DNA of 64,000 nucleotides from Chryseobacterium cucumeris (GTDB taxonomy: Bacteria; Bacteroidota; Bacteroidia; Flavobacteriales; Weeksellaceae): the NCBI RefSeq assembly GCF_016775705.1, contig NZ_CP068760.1:1612001-1676000 (forward strand), written 5' to 3'. Every line of letters starts with the position of its first letter. Within the stretch, counting starts at the first letter, position 1. Below are positions 25,356 through 34,044 of this stretch, one piece after another. Made by a program: the position numbers and the translations under genes. Under the pieces are notes generated by a model, which saw only the letters and a list, made by a program, of their open reading frames with translations, did no database searches and was not told the origin of the DNA.

Positions 25356-27986
25356 TTATTTTACTGTTAATGGAATGCTTTTCAACACGGCATCATCAGA
25401 AGTTCCGCCATAAAAAATGGTATAATCGCCGGGTTTTGAAACCAGATCATCTGCTTTTTCATCATAGAAGGCAAATGAATCTTTGGAGAGGGTCAGCTGA
25501 ATATTTTTTGTTTCTTTAGATCTGATTAAAGTCCTCTCAAAAGCCCTTAACGTTTTTACCGGTGCCTGGGTATCATTATTTCTTTTGATATAGACCTGAG
25601 CGACTTCTTCGCCATCCCTTTCTGAAACATTGGTTACCGGAATTGTGATCGTCACATTTTCGTTGGTATTGATAGTATTTTTGCTGAGTTTTGAATCTCC
25701 ATAAACAAATTTTGAATAGCTCAGGCCATGCCCGAACGGATAAAGAGGTTTTTCCGTCATATAACGGTAGGTTCTTCCCTGCATATCATAATTCTCAAAT
25801 CCTTCGTGTTTGCTTGTCTTTGAAAGAGCGTTATCCAGCTGCTCAAGGTTTTTGTAAAAGGTAATGGGTAATTTTCCTGAAGGGTTATAATCCCCTGCCA
25901 AAACATCTGCTACGGCCGTTCCTCCTGATTGTCCGCCATACCAGGCATTCAACAGGGCATCATAATTTTTCTCATCCTGTTCCAATCCCAGAGCACTTCC
26001 GGTACAAAGAACAAAAACAACAGGTTTTCCGGTTTTTCTAAGCTCCGCTAACAGTTCCCGTTGCACTTTAGGAAGGGCAATCGAAGTTTTGTCACCTCCT
26101 CTGAAGCCTTCTGCATTTACCATCATCTCTTCACCTTCCAGACTTGGAGAAAGTCCGCCTGCAAAGACAATAACGTCTGCATTTTTCACCTTTTCCCTCA
26201 CCGAAACAAAATTAACAGGGTCTTTTCTGTACACTTCAAAAGTGATACTCACATATTTTCCTTTTTGTGTATGACGCAGTTCTATCTTGTATTCTTCTTT
26301 TTCCATTTTTACAGGAAACTCTGAAGGATGTCTTGCATCAGGTCCTTTTCTTGTGGCAATTTCTTTTCCGTCCACGAAAAGGGTATAGACATCGGAAGTG
26401 GAAGCAGAAAACACAACCTCTCCTGTATAGGTACTTTTAAAAATCCCTGAAATGATGGCTGAGGTATTTTCTCTTCCTACATTGGGTGCAAGCTGGGTTC
26501 CTCCAAAACTGTTGTAGCTGATGGCGGTGGGATTTACGGAAACATTGGCCGGCTGCCCTTTGAATTCATTGTTATTAAAAAACGTTACTTTCATTCCTTT
26601 CACGCCGTTTTTCTGACTGATGAAATTCTGATAGAGTGACGTTCTGGACGAAGGATCTGTTACTTCGCTTCCTTTTTCGTAGATAATCTCAGTATTTGGA
26701 AATTTGGTTTTGATTCCTTCTAAAATCGTTACAATGGAAGAAGGGGTTCCATTATAGTTTCCTAACTGCATCAATCCGTCATCAGCATTTGGTCCTACAA
26801 CGGCAATTTTTTTAATATTTCTGCTGAGAGGCAGAATATTATTTTCGTTTTTCATCAGCACAATTGACTTTTGTGCCATTTTCAGTGCCTGCTTTTTATG
26901 GTCTTCAGAATCGACTACAGAATACGGAATGGTATTCCAGTGAACGGAAGATTTCGGATCAAGCATTCCCAGCTCCAACCAGCCTTTCAGGATTCTGCGC
27001 ATCGACTCATCAATATCCTTTTCGGTAATCAGTCCGCTGGCCAGAGATTTATTCAGATTGTTATAAGTATCTCCACATTCCAGATCCGTGGAATGTTTCA
27101 AGGCATCTGCTGCGGTTGTTTTTTCGTCAGGATGGGTGCCATGGTATTTTTTCTGAAAGAAATCGGCCAGTGCCCAGCAGTCTGAGACTACCATTCCGTC
27201 ATACTTCCATTTTCCACGGAGAATTTCTGTAAGTAAAGTATTGTTTGCACAACATGGCTGCCCGTCAAAAGCATTGTAAGCGCACATTACTTCTCTTACA
27301 TTCCCTTCCCGAACCAATGCTTTGAAAGCGGGAAGATAGGTCTCATACAGATCTCTTTTTGAAATTTCTGCATTGTAGGAATGGCGGTTCCATTCCGGTC
27401 CGCTATGTACTGCAAAATGTTTGGCGCAGGCGTGGGTTTTAAAAAATTTCGGGTCGTTTCCCTGCAAACCTTTTACTGCAGCAACCCCCAGAACAGAGGT
27501 CAGATAAGGATCTTCACCGTAGGTTTCCTGGCCTCTTCCCCATCTTGGGTCACGGAAAATATTGATATTGGGTGTCCAGAAGGTAAGTCCTTCGTACCGC
27601 CCTGTTTTCAGAGCTTCATCAAAAGATCTGTTGTATTTTGCCCGTGCTTCATCAGAGATCATTTCAAAGGTTTTAAAATGCTCCGGAACATCCCATGTGG
27701 CTGCCATCCCGATCGCCTGAGGGAAAACAGTAGCTGTTCCTGCTCTGGCCACTCCGTGAAGTGCTTCATTCCACCATCCGTAGGCTGGAATTTCCAAACG
27801 GGGAACTGCCTGGGAATTATCCATCATCATTCCTATCTTTTCTTCTGTTGTCAGTAAAGTAAGAAGGTTCTCTATTCTTTCATTAACCGGAAGATCCGGG
27901 TTTCTGAATGGGTATTTATAATGGCTCTGGGCAAAAAATAAAGGTGCTGCAAGGGTTGCACATAGGATTATTACAATTCTTTTCAT
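25356..27986 (-). CDS. GH3 beta-xylosidase/glucosidase with PA14 insertion
   Basis: Retaining exo-hydrolase, 876 residues with signal peptide (1-19). The N-terminal barrel contains AYGWWNEALHGVARAG (68-83), the KHFAVHSGPEWNRH loop (189-202) with Lys/His substrate contacts, and nucleophile Asp269 in MVVSDCWALADF. The C-terminal sandwich is interrupted by a PA14-like domain (about 465-600, GVKGMKVTFFNNNEF to FEVYRK), which carries acidic loops, and ends with a fibronectin-III-like domain (about 780-876). This layout is usual for Bacteroidota xylosidases. SDCWA rather than SDW-G favours beta-xylosidase or arabinosidase. Its leader holds an AraR operator/promoter about 370-410 bp upstream and direct repeats. 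First gene of a GH3-GH51 operon. Confidence 0.93.
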   Translation of the reverse strand: MKRIVIILCATLAAPLFFAQSHYKYPFRNPDLPVNERIENLLTLLTTEEKIGMMMDNSQAVPRLEIPAYGWWNEALHGVARAGTATVFPQAIGMAATWDVPEHFKTFEMISDEARAKYNRSFDEALKTGRYEGLTFWTPNINIFRDPRWGRGQETYGEDPYLTSVLGVAAVKGLQGNDPKFFKTHACAKHFAVHSGPEWNRHSYNAEISKRDLYETYLPAFKALVREGNVREVMCAYNAFDGQPCCANNTLLTEILRGKWKYDGMVVSDCWALADFFQKKYHGTHPDEKTTAADALKHSTDLECGDTYNNLNKSLASGLITEKDIDESMRRILKGWLELGMLDPKSSVHWNTIPYSVVDSEDHKKQALKMAQKSIVLMKNENNILPLSRNIKKIAVVGPNADDGLMQLGNYNGTPSSIVTILEGIKTKFPNTEIIYEKGSEVTDPSSRTSLYQNFISQKNGVKGMKVTFFNNNEFKGQPANVSVNPTAISYNSFGGTQLAPNVGRENTSAIISGIFKSTYTGEVVFSASTSDVYTLFVDGKEIATRKGPDARHPSEFPVKMEKEEYKIELRHTQKGKYVSITFEVYRKDPVNFVSVREKVKNADVIVFAGGLSPSLEGEEMMVNAEGFRGGDKTSIALPKVQRELLAELRKTGKPVVFVLCTGSALGLEQDEKNYDALLNAWYGGQSGGTAVADVLAGDYNPSGKLPITFYKNLEQLDNALSKTSKHEGFENYDMQGRTYRYMTEKPLYPFGHGLSYSKFVYGDSKLSKNTINTNENVTITIPVTNVSERDGEEVAQVYIKRNNDTQAPVKTLRAFERTLIRSKETKNIQLTLSKDSFAFYDEKADDLVSKPGDYTIFYGGTSDDAVLKSIPLTVK

Positions 27987-28005
27987 AGGTATATGGTTTC
28001 AATAT

Positions 28006-28294
28006 AGTCCTAAGACTTTGTGGATTCTGTAATTAATGATTTTCTAACCACAGATTTCACGGATTTTCACAGATGACTGCGCATATTTCTTTATAAGAAT
28101 TAGGGATCAGTAAAGTCCTAAAACTTTTGTGGATTCTGTAATTAATGATTTTCTAACCACAGATTTCACGGATTTTCACAGATGACTGCGCATATTTCTT
28201 TATAAGAATGGGGTTAGCAAAGTCCGAAAAATGGCTGTTGATTTTGTGATTAATCATTTTCAACCCACTGATTTTACAGATTTTTACGGATAAT
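28006..28294. repeat. Three direct repeats in the GH3 leader
   Basis: Unit of about 107-108 bp beginning AGTCC. Copies start at 28006, 28114 and 28221. The first two are almost identical over about 95 bp; the third is shorter and more diverged. The unit contains ACCACAGATTTCACGGATTT, a phrase I recall as a dispersed intergenic repeat of Bacteroidota (from memory, not checked). Confidence 0.85.
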
Positions 28295-28356
28295 TATATT
28301 TTCATTCTTATTTTATACAAATTGCCAGTATTATTCAGCAACAATGCAATGAAAAA

Positions 28357-28399
28357 CAAATATAACGTTCTATTTTAAATAAATGTAAATAATACACTT
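28357..28399 (-). promoter_or_regulatory. GH3 promoter with AraR-type operator
   Basis: Minus-strand -7 element TATATTTG at 28364-28357 and operator AAATGT-AAATAAT-ACACTT at 28381-28399. The layout is the same as at araB, including TTCTATTTTAAAT between the two elements. The predicted transcript has a leader of about 365 nt carrying the direct repeats. Confidence 0.8.
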
Positions 28400-28450
28400 A
28401 AATTAAGAATAAATCCTACTTACTTTTGGTTTTCATCTACCAAATTGTGG

Positions 28451-28486
28451 AAATAAAGCCACCATAAGCAATGCTCATGATGGCTT
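28451..28486 (-). terminator. Probable terminator after GH30
   Basis: Arms AAGCCACCAT (28456-28465) and ATGATGGCTT (28477-28486) pair at 9 of 10 positions. On the minus strand the hairpin is followed by TTTATTTCC, a weak U-run. Confidence 0.5.
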
Positions 28487-28496
28487 AGGATTCAAT

Positions 28497-31235
28497 TTAT
28501 TCTTTGATTAATTTTTGTTTTACGACTGTATTATTTTTTTGAGCAACCTCAATAAAGTAAATACCCGCGGGGAAATCTCCCACATTAATTTGGTTTTTCC
28601 CTGAATTTATTTTTACTCCGGCTCTGATGACACCACCTCTTCCGTCAAAAATGGTTGCCGTAGCTTCTGAGAGATCAGAATCAATGAAAAGATCTACTTT
28701 TACCAGATTAGGATATATTTTCACTTCTTGTCTTTTGGATTCAGCAAGAATATTTCTGACGCCTAATGATCCAAAATTTAAAGGAAGAACGTTGGCAGAA
28801 TAGGCATTTTCTTCTGTAAGATATGCTTTGAAAGATCCTATTACAGGCTCACTTCCGGCTGTTACTTTATAGAAGCCTGTTACTCCGTTTTCAGTTTTCA
28901 GCACATAAGCATTCGCCGGAACTTTGATGCTCTGGTAAACTCCGTTCATCTGATTGACCGTGATTGCTTTGGGTGTGGAAACGTTTCCTGTACCGTTGAA
29001 AGTAATATTTCCTGTCGCATTGATGATTACCGGAGTGTTTGCTGGAATGATTCCATTTGAAATTGCGGTACAACTGATATTACTGACATTCGGAGACATC
29101 AGATAAGCAGTAACCCCGGACGGTATATTAGCCTGGAATGGCAGGATCAGCACATCGTAACCATTAAAAGTACGGCTGTAAGAGGCTGTATTGGCTGTAA
29201 AGTTAAATGGCACCTGAAAATCCATACCCTGACCGGAAAGAACAAGATTTGAACAAGCTGTCCCTGAGATCACATTATTGGCAGATGAACTTACGTTTGA
29301 ATTCACATAATAAATGCTGTTAGAATTAGCGCTCATAGGCTGCCAGTTATTGGAGGAAGTAACTCCCGCAGCATTTCTGAAGTCTACAGAAGTGTAGTAG
29401 CCATTTTCCAGTGCATCCATCAGATAGCTGTCGCTTGCGGAATAGGTACTTCCGAATTTTGAAGCAATTTCATTACCTACATTGAAATAAACATCACCCA
29501 GATTAAGCGTAAGCACAGAGCTGTAATTGGAATTTCTCAGTCCTAAAATTCCTTTGCATCCGTCTGTAAGCACCTGTCTTGAAATATCTAAGGTGATATC
29601 GAAGTTTCCTCCCTGCGGAAAATTAATCTTGCCGTAATTATATGATTTCGTTACGCCCTGACTGTTGATGTAATATAAAGTCGTATTGTCTGAATAGCTT
29701 TGTCCCGCTGTTGTATAGCTGTTTACATGCAGGATCAGTTTATTGTACCGGTCATTAAGCTGAAGATATCCGTTAGCCGCAGTCATATTATTACTGATAA
29801 GAGGGCTTGGATTAGAGAACGTCACCGTTGTATTGCTGATATTGAATCCTGTCCCAAAAGCTGTACTGGTAGCAGTTTGTGTTTCAATTTTATTATAATG
29901 GATATCACCGCCTGTCATGAGAGAAGCAGGCCTGTCGCCACTTTTATTAAAAACAAAAGTCATAACACTGAAAGGGCTGATATCAGCAGTAGGCCGAAAT
30001 GTTGCCGTACTCATAGTGATAGGTGTGCTGACCATATTGGATTGCGTATTGGTCAGTACTTTTGTTCCTGAAGTCGTGTAAAAAGGAAGATCAACCTTCA
30101 GACTATAAGTATTCTGAGAAGGATTAATCACCATAAGAACAACCTGATTTCCATCCTGGGAAATATAGGAAGAGCCTTGCAATACTCCGGTTTTGTCATC
30201 CCATTTGGCTTCTATTCTCGTCTTTCCTGTTGTGTACTTGGCATAATGGGAAAGGATATAGCCTCTTTTGGTCATTAGGCCTGCGGTGGTTCCATAAGTT
30301 CCGTCACCCATTAACCCGTAATACCTTTTGGCAGAGTAATGAATCCAGGCATTGATATTTCCCAGTAATGCATTGTTGACACTGCTGGCAAAAGTAAAAG
30401 CATCTGTATTCCAGCTGAAATCTCGTGCCGGCTGGGTGGATGAAGAGTTCCAGTTGATCAAATACTCTGTCTGCCAGATTTCTTTGTTGTAATTCTGGAA
30501 TTGTTTGTAGGCAGACTGCATAAGCCCGTATTGATGCCCCCCATAAACTTCAAAATTGGCCATTGCCGCAGGATCCAGCAAAGCACTGGCAAAATTATCC
30601 GTAAATCCTACACTTTCTGGGGCAATCACTTTACAATTGATAAGCTGTCCGTAATTTTTGATGAAGGTGGTAATTTGCGCAGGAGTCCAGATACATCCCT
30701 GATACTGTGCCATTTCATCCGGTTCATTTTGAATGGAGATATAATCAAGATCTACTCCATTGTTCTGGAGATAGGTAACAAAGCTGTTAAGATAAAGCGC
30801 ATAATCCTGATAGTTTTCCTGCTTTAAATATCCGATCTGCTGTACTCCGTTCGCATCAGTATACACTGCATTCACATGGTTATTGGTTTTCCAAGCTGCG
30901 GGCATGGTCCAAGGCGAAGCAAAAATGGTAAGCCCCATAGATTTGGCGAGTTGCGCTGTAGCCAGTACGGAACTCCAGTTGCTGCTGTTTTCGGGAATAT
31001 ACAATCTCATAATATTATACCCGCCTTCACTGGAAGCCCCCCAAAGGGTCTGAATCTCTGATGTAGACATATGGTTATACGCAAACTGGGGACTGCAGAC
31101 AAATCCTCCGAATCCTCTTATTTTCTGATAAGCAGTATTCTTATCAATTTTTACCGTAGTAAGCTGCCCATGCAACAGACAGCTGAAAAGCAAACATATA
31201 GAATGAATGCTGAGAAGTTTTAAATTTTTTTTCAT
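28497..31235 (-). CDS. GH30 xylanase secreted by the type IX system
   Basis: Retaining endo-enzyme, probably glucuronoxylanase. 912 residues: signal peptide (1-23), GH30 barrel with beta side-domain (about 25-440) with acid/base Glu171 in YISIQNEPDEM and nucleophile Glu257 in EIWQTEYLIN. A beta-sandwich of about 150 residues follows (about 450-610, carbohydrate-binding-like), then further beta modules. The C-terminal T9SS sorting domain (about 830-912) has VKIYPNLVKVDLFID, FPAGIYFIEVAQKNN and TVVKQKLIKE. It is the only enzyme in the window with a recognisable T9SS tail, so it is the best candidate for first attack on polymeric xylan outside the cell. Preceded by a 269-bp gap with two small hairpins and followed by a probable terminator. 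GH30_8-type specificity is inferred from context and not proven. Confidence 0.88.
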   Translation of the reverse strand: MKKNLKLLSIHSICLLFSCLLHGQLTTVKIDKNTAYQKIRGFGGFVCSPQFAYNHMSTSEIQTLWGASSEGGYNIMRLYIPENSSNWSSVLATAQLAKSMGLTIFASPWTMPAAWKTNNHVNAVYTDANGVQQIGYLKQENYQDYALYLNSFVTYLQNNGVDLDYISIQNEPDEMAQYQGCIWTPAQITTFIKNYGQLINCKVIAPESVGFTDNFASALLDPAAMANFEVYGGHQYGLMQSAYKQFQNYNKEIWQTEYLINWNSSSTQPARDFSWNTDAFTFASSVNNALLGNINAWIHYSAKRYYGLMGDGTYGTTAGLMTKRGYILSHYAKYTTGKTRIEAKWDDKTGVLQGSSYISQDGNQVVLMVINPSQNTYSLKVDLPFYTTSGTKVLTNTQSNMVSTPITMSTATFRPTADISPFSVMTFVFNKSGDRPASLMTGGDIHYNKIETQTATSTAFGTGFNISNTTVTFSNPSPLISNNMTAANGYLQLNDRYNKLILHVNSYTTAGQSYSDNTTLYYINSQGVTKSYNYGKINFPQGGNFDITLDISRQVLTDGCKGILGLRNSNYSSVLTLNLGDVYFNVGNEIASKFGSTYSASDSYLMDALENGYYTSVDFRNAAGVTSSNNWQPMSANSNSIYYVNSNVSSSANNVISGTACSNLVLSGQGMDFQVPFNFTANTASYSRTFNGYDVLILPFQANIPSGVTAYLMSPNVSNISCTAISNGIIPANTPVIINATGNITFNGTGNVSTPKAITVNQMNGVYQSIKVPANAYVLKTENGVTGFYKVTAGSEPVIGSFKAYLTEENAYSANVLPLNFGSLGVRNILAESKRQEVKIYPNLVKVDLFIDSDLSEATATIFDGRGGVIRAGVKINSGKNQINVGDFPAGIYFIEVAQKNNTVVKQKLIKE

Positions 31236-31504
31236 AATGGTTTAGTTTTAGATAGTCGTGATTTTGATTGAAGACAATTAATGTAAGGGCAATAGATTCC
31301 CCATCAAGACGGTTCATTTTCAAAAACCGTCAGGAAAATACCCTGAATGATATCAGGCAGCGATCTGTTAAATAAAGTTGCTTACAAAATCATTCGCTGT
31401 TCTTTCTCTTCATTCTCTGTGAGGGAACTGTATTTCAGATTGGAATTTGAATTAAGATTAATGTTTCATAATTAAAGTGTTGTTTGTGATGAGTATCGGG
31501 CCAC
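31236..31504. other. Spacer between GH115 and GH30 with two hairpins
   Basis: Inverted repeats GACGGTT/AACCGTC (31308-31331) and CCTGA/TCAGG (31342-31357). Neither has a convincing U-run, so they could be leader structure rather than terminators. No -7 element was found. Confidence 0.4.
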
Positions 31505-34027
31505 TCAGCGAAGCATTTCGCTTTCGGGAGCGCCCAGGTAAGAGGGTTTTAATCCTCCGGTGTTGATCAGTATCTTTTCAAGGACAATGCCGGGTTCCAG
31601 CACTCTGAAACGTAACATGTGCTTTCCAGCCTGCTGAACCGAATGCTTTGTAATAGATTTAATAATATGTTCGGACTGCCATCTTCCCAATTCTCCTTTG
31701 TAATAGCCATTGAAGTTGACAATTTGCGGAGTTTCGTTGTCAAAAGAAATTTCGTAACGCAATCCTTTATTATGATTAAAATTTAAAGTCGGAGCTAATA
31801 ATAACTGGACTTCAAACTCCCCTTTTGATTCAAAATTGATATCATATTCCAGCCAGATATTTTCATCGGCTTTTGGATAGGCATTCTGCGGAAACGTTGT
31901 CACTCCCGACTTTGTTATTCCAAAATCAGGAATCACTTCCCAATGGATTCGGTCAGAATTGCTCATTCTTGCAAAATTTTCTGCTTCAATGGAAACATAG
32001 CCGTTTTTCTCCTGAAATATTTTTTCTTTGGGAACCTCAGCTTCAGAAATATAGGTGACTTCAGGCATTATATTTTCTTTTCCGTCTGCCCAGCTTTTAT
32101 ATCCTATCCTCATCTGATCCATCATATGCTTCCATTTCCCGCCGGCAATCACATTATTGTATTGATTATCCAGATAAGCGTTTCTTTCAAAACATGCCTT
32201 CACTTTATCTGCGTAGAAATTGGCTTCAGGATCTTTTTTTGCTGCCAGTTCCCTGTTTTTTGCCACCGCATAGTACATTTCGTATAAATTACTGCATGCA
32301 TCAATCGGATACAGAACCAACTGATAATACGCATCCTGATAATCGGCAGGAATCTGTTCTTTTAACCGTAAAGCTTCTACGGCCAATGCTCTGTAATCAT
32401 TTAAAACCGTTTCAAATTCATGATAATTTTCAAGGCTGTACGTTTTGCTGTCAAGGGTTTCAGGCGTTACTCTTCTGTTGTATTTGGAATATAGGTTAAT
32501 CATCCGGGCAATTTCCCCGGCATGTTTTTCACCAAACTGCTGAGCGGTCCATTTCTCAGTATATTCAAAAAGATTTTTAGCATTAAACTGCTTTGGATTC
32601 CAGGCCATTTCCAGGAAAAAACTGATCGGAAACTCCATCGGTTTTAAATCTCCTACATTCACGACCCAGAGCTTATCTACTTTATGTTCATAGGAAAGAT
32701 TCATCTGTTCCCAGACTCTTTGGATCGGGCTTATGTTGATCCATTTGGAATTTCTCGGGCCGCCTACATAATCAAAATGGTAATAGATTCCATAGCCTCC
32801 TTTATGCAAAGGTTTTGAAAGATCAGGGAGCTTTCTTACATTTCCCCAGTTATCATCACAGAACAGCAGGATCACATCATCCGGAACCCTCATTCCTTTA
32901 TCATAATAGTCCTGAACTTCTTTATACAATGCCCAAACCTGAGGTGTTTTCTCTGCTTTCTTTCCGGTAACATCAGCGATGATTTTACGCTGGTCTTTTA
33001 CAATTTTCTCCAGCAGGGAAATATTGGTTCCCTCTCCCATCGCTTCATCACCATCACCGCGCATTCCTACTGTTACGAGTTTTTCCCAGTTTTTGCTTCT
33101 CTCCATTCCGGATCTCCAGAATTTCTGTAAAACTTCTGCATTTTTAGCATAATCCCAGACATTCGGGAGGTTATTTTTTTTGATATACCTGTGCCAGTCG
33201 GTTTGTGCCAAAGCCATAGGTTCATGGTGGGAAGTTCCCATGACAATACCCATTTCATTTGCTAAAGGGCCACTCAGAGGATCGTCGTCATAGAATGCTT
33301 TTCCCCACATTGCCGGCCAGATATAATTTCCTTTAAGACGTAGAATCAGTTCAAAAACTTTTTCGTAAAATTTAGAATTAACTCCGCCAAAAGTTGCTCT
33401 TGCCCAGCCTCCCAGTGAAGGTTCTTCATCATTAAGGAAAATACCGCGATACTCTACAGCAGGCTCACCATAAGTATATATTCCTTTTTTAAAGTATATA
33501 TTATCTTTTTTCTCAACCGGAACATCTGCCCAATAATACCATGGTGAAACACCTATCTGCTGAGACATTTCATAGATTCCATAAATGGTTCCCCTTTTAT
33601 CACTTCCTGCAATCACGATGGCTTCAGAAACGCCCGGAAAAGGATTGCTGATATTCTGAATGATATATTTTTCTCTTTTCCCTGTTAATGCTTTTCCATC
33701 CAGCTTTTTTTGACGAATTAAATTATCAATGGTCTTGCTTTTACTTGCTTCACCAATAATGATGATCATTCCGTTCACACCAGAGTTTTGGGAAACCAGA
33801 TTAGGCTGAAAACCAGTTACTTTTTGAAAATCAGATTGAAGATTCGCAACGGCACGCAGAATTCCTTTATCCGAATCGCTGTCTGAAAACAGTGTCAAAC
33901 CTGAATTGCGTTCTTTCAATACCATCGAATTTTCTGTCTTAGCAAAAGAAATAAATGGTTCGGTTGCTTTTACAAAAAATATAAACAACAACGTAAGAAA
34001 CAGCGAAATGTTTTTTGTAAAATTCAT
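31505..34027 (-). CDS. GH115 alpha-(4-O-methyl)glucuronidase
   Basis: Inverting enzyme that removes (methyl)glucuronic acid from internal as well as terminal xylose units of xylan. 840 residues, usual length, with an N-terminal signal peptide (about 1-21). The family core is visible: EYRGIFLNDEEPSLGGWARATFGGVN (192-216), LRLKGNYIWPAMWGKAFYDDDP (229-250), MGIVMGTSHHEPM (259-271), and DVILLFCDDNWGNVRKLP further on. The C-terminal about 170 residues form the GH115 beta-sandwich tail (YVSIEAENFARMSNSDRIHWEVIPDFG). It lies 17 bp after the SGNH esterase gene. It supplies glucuronate for the uxaC-uxuB-uxuA-kdgK-eda genes downstream of xylA in the same window. Confidence 0.95.
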   Translation of the reverse strand: MNFTKNISLFLTLLFIFFVKATEPFISFAKTENSMVLKERNSGLTLFSDSDSDKGILRAVANLQSDFQKVTGFQPNLVSQNSGVNGMIIIIGEASKSKTIDNLIRQKKLDGKALTGKREKYIIQNISNPFPGVSEAIVIAGSDKRGTIYGIYEMSQQIGVSPWYYWADVPVEKKDNIYFKKGIYTYGEPAVEYRGIFLNDEEPSLGGWARATFGGVNSKFYEKVFELILRLKGNYIWPAMWGKAFYDDDPLSGPLANEMGIVMGTSHHEPMALAQTDWHRYIKKNNLPNVWDYAKNAEVLQKFWRSGMERSKNWEKLVTVGMRGDGDEAMGEGTNISLLEKIVKDQRKIIADVTGKKAEKTPQVWALYKEVQDYYDKGMRVPDDVILLFCDDNWGNVRKLPDLSKPLHKGGYGIYYHFDYVGGPRNSKWINISPIQRVWEQMNLSYEHKVDKLWVVNVGDLKPMEFPISFFLEMAWNPKQFNAKNLFEYTEKWTAQQFGEKHAGEIARMINLYSKYNRRVTPETLDSKTYSLENYHEFETVLNDYRALAVEALRLKEQIPADYQDAYYQLVLYPIDACSNLYEMYYAVAKNRELAAKKDPEANFYADKVKACFERNAYLDNQYNNVIAGGKWKHMMDQMRIGYKSWADGKENIMPEVTYISEAEVPKEKIFQEKNGYVSIEAENFARMSNSDRIHWEVIPDFGITKSGVTTFPQNAYPKADENIWLEYDINFESKGEFEVQLLLAPTLNFNHNKGLRYEISFDNETPQIVNFNGYYKGELGRWQSEHIIKSITKHSVQQAGKHMLRFRVLEPGIVLEKILINTGGLKPSYLGAPESEMLR

Positions 34028-34044
34028 ACTATATCTTTTTGATT

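Larger units (their letters stand above)
27987..28496. other. 510-bp leader of GH3 with three direct repeats, operator and upstream terminator
   Basis: No gene. From right to left in the direction of transcription: a hairpin after GH30 (28451-28486), the AraR operator and -7 box (28357-28399), and then three direct repeats (28006-28294). These lie between promoter and start codon and would be transcribed into a leader of about 365 nt. Confidence 0.75.
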
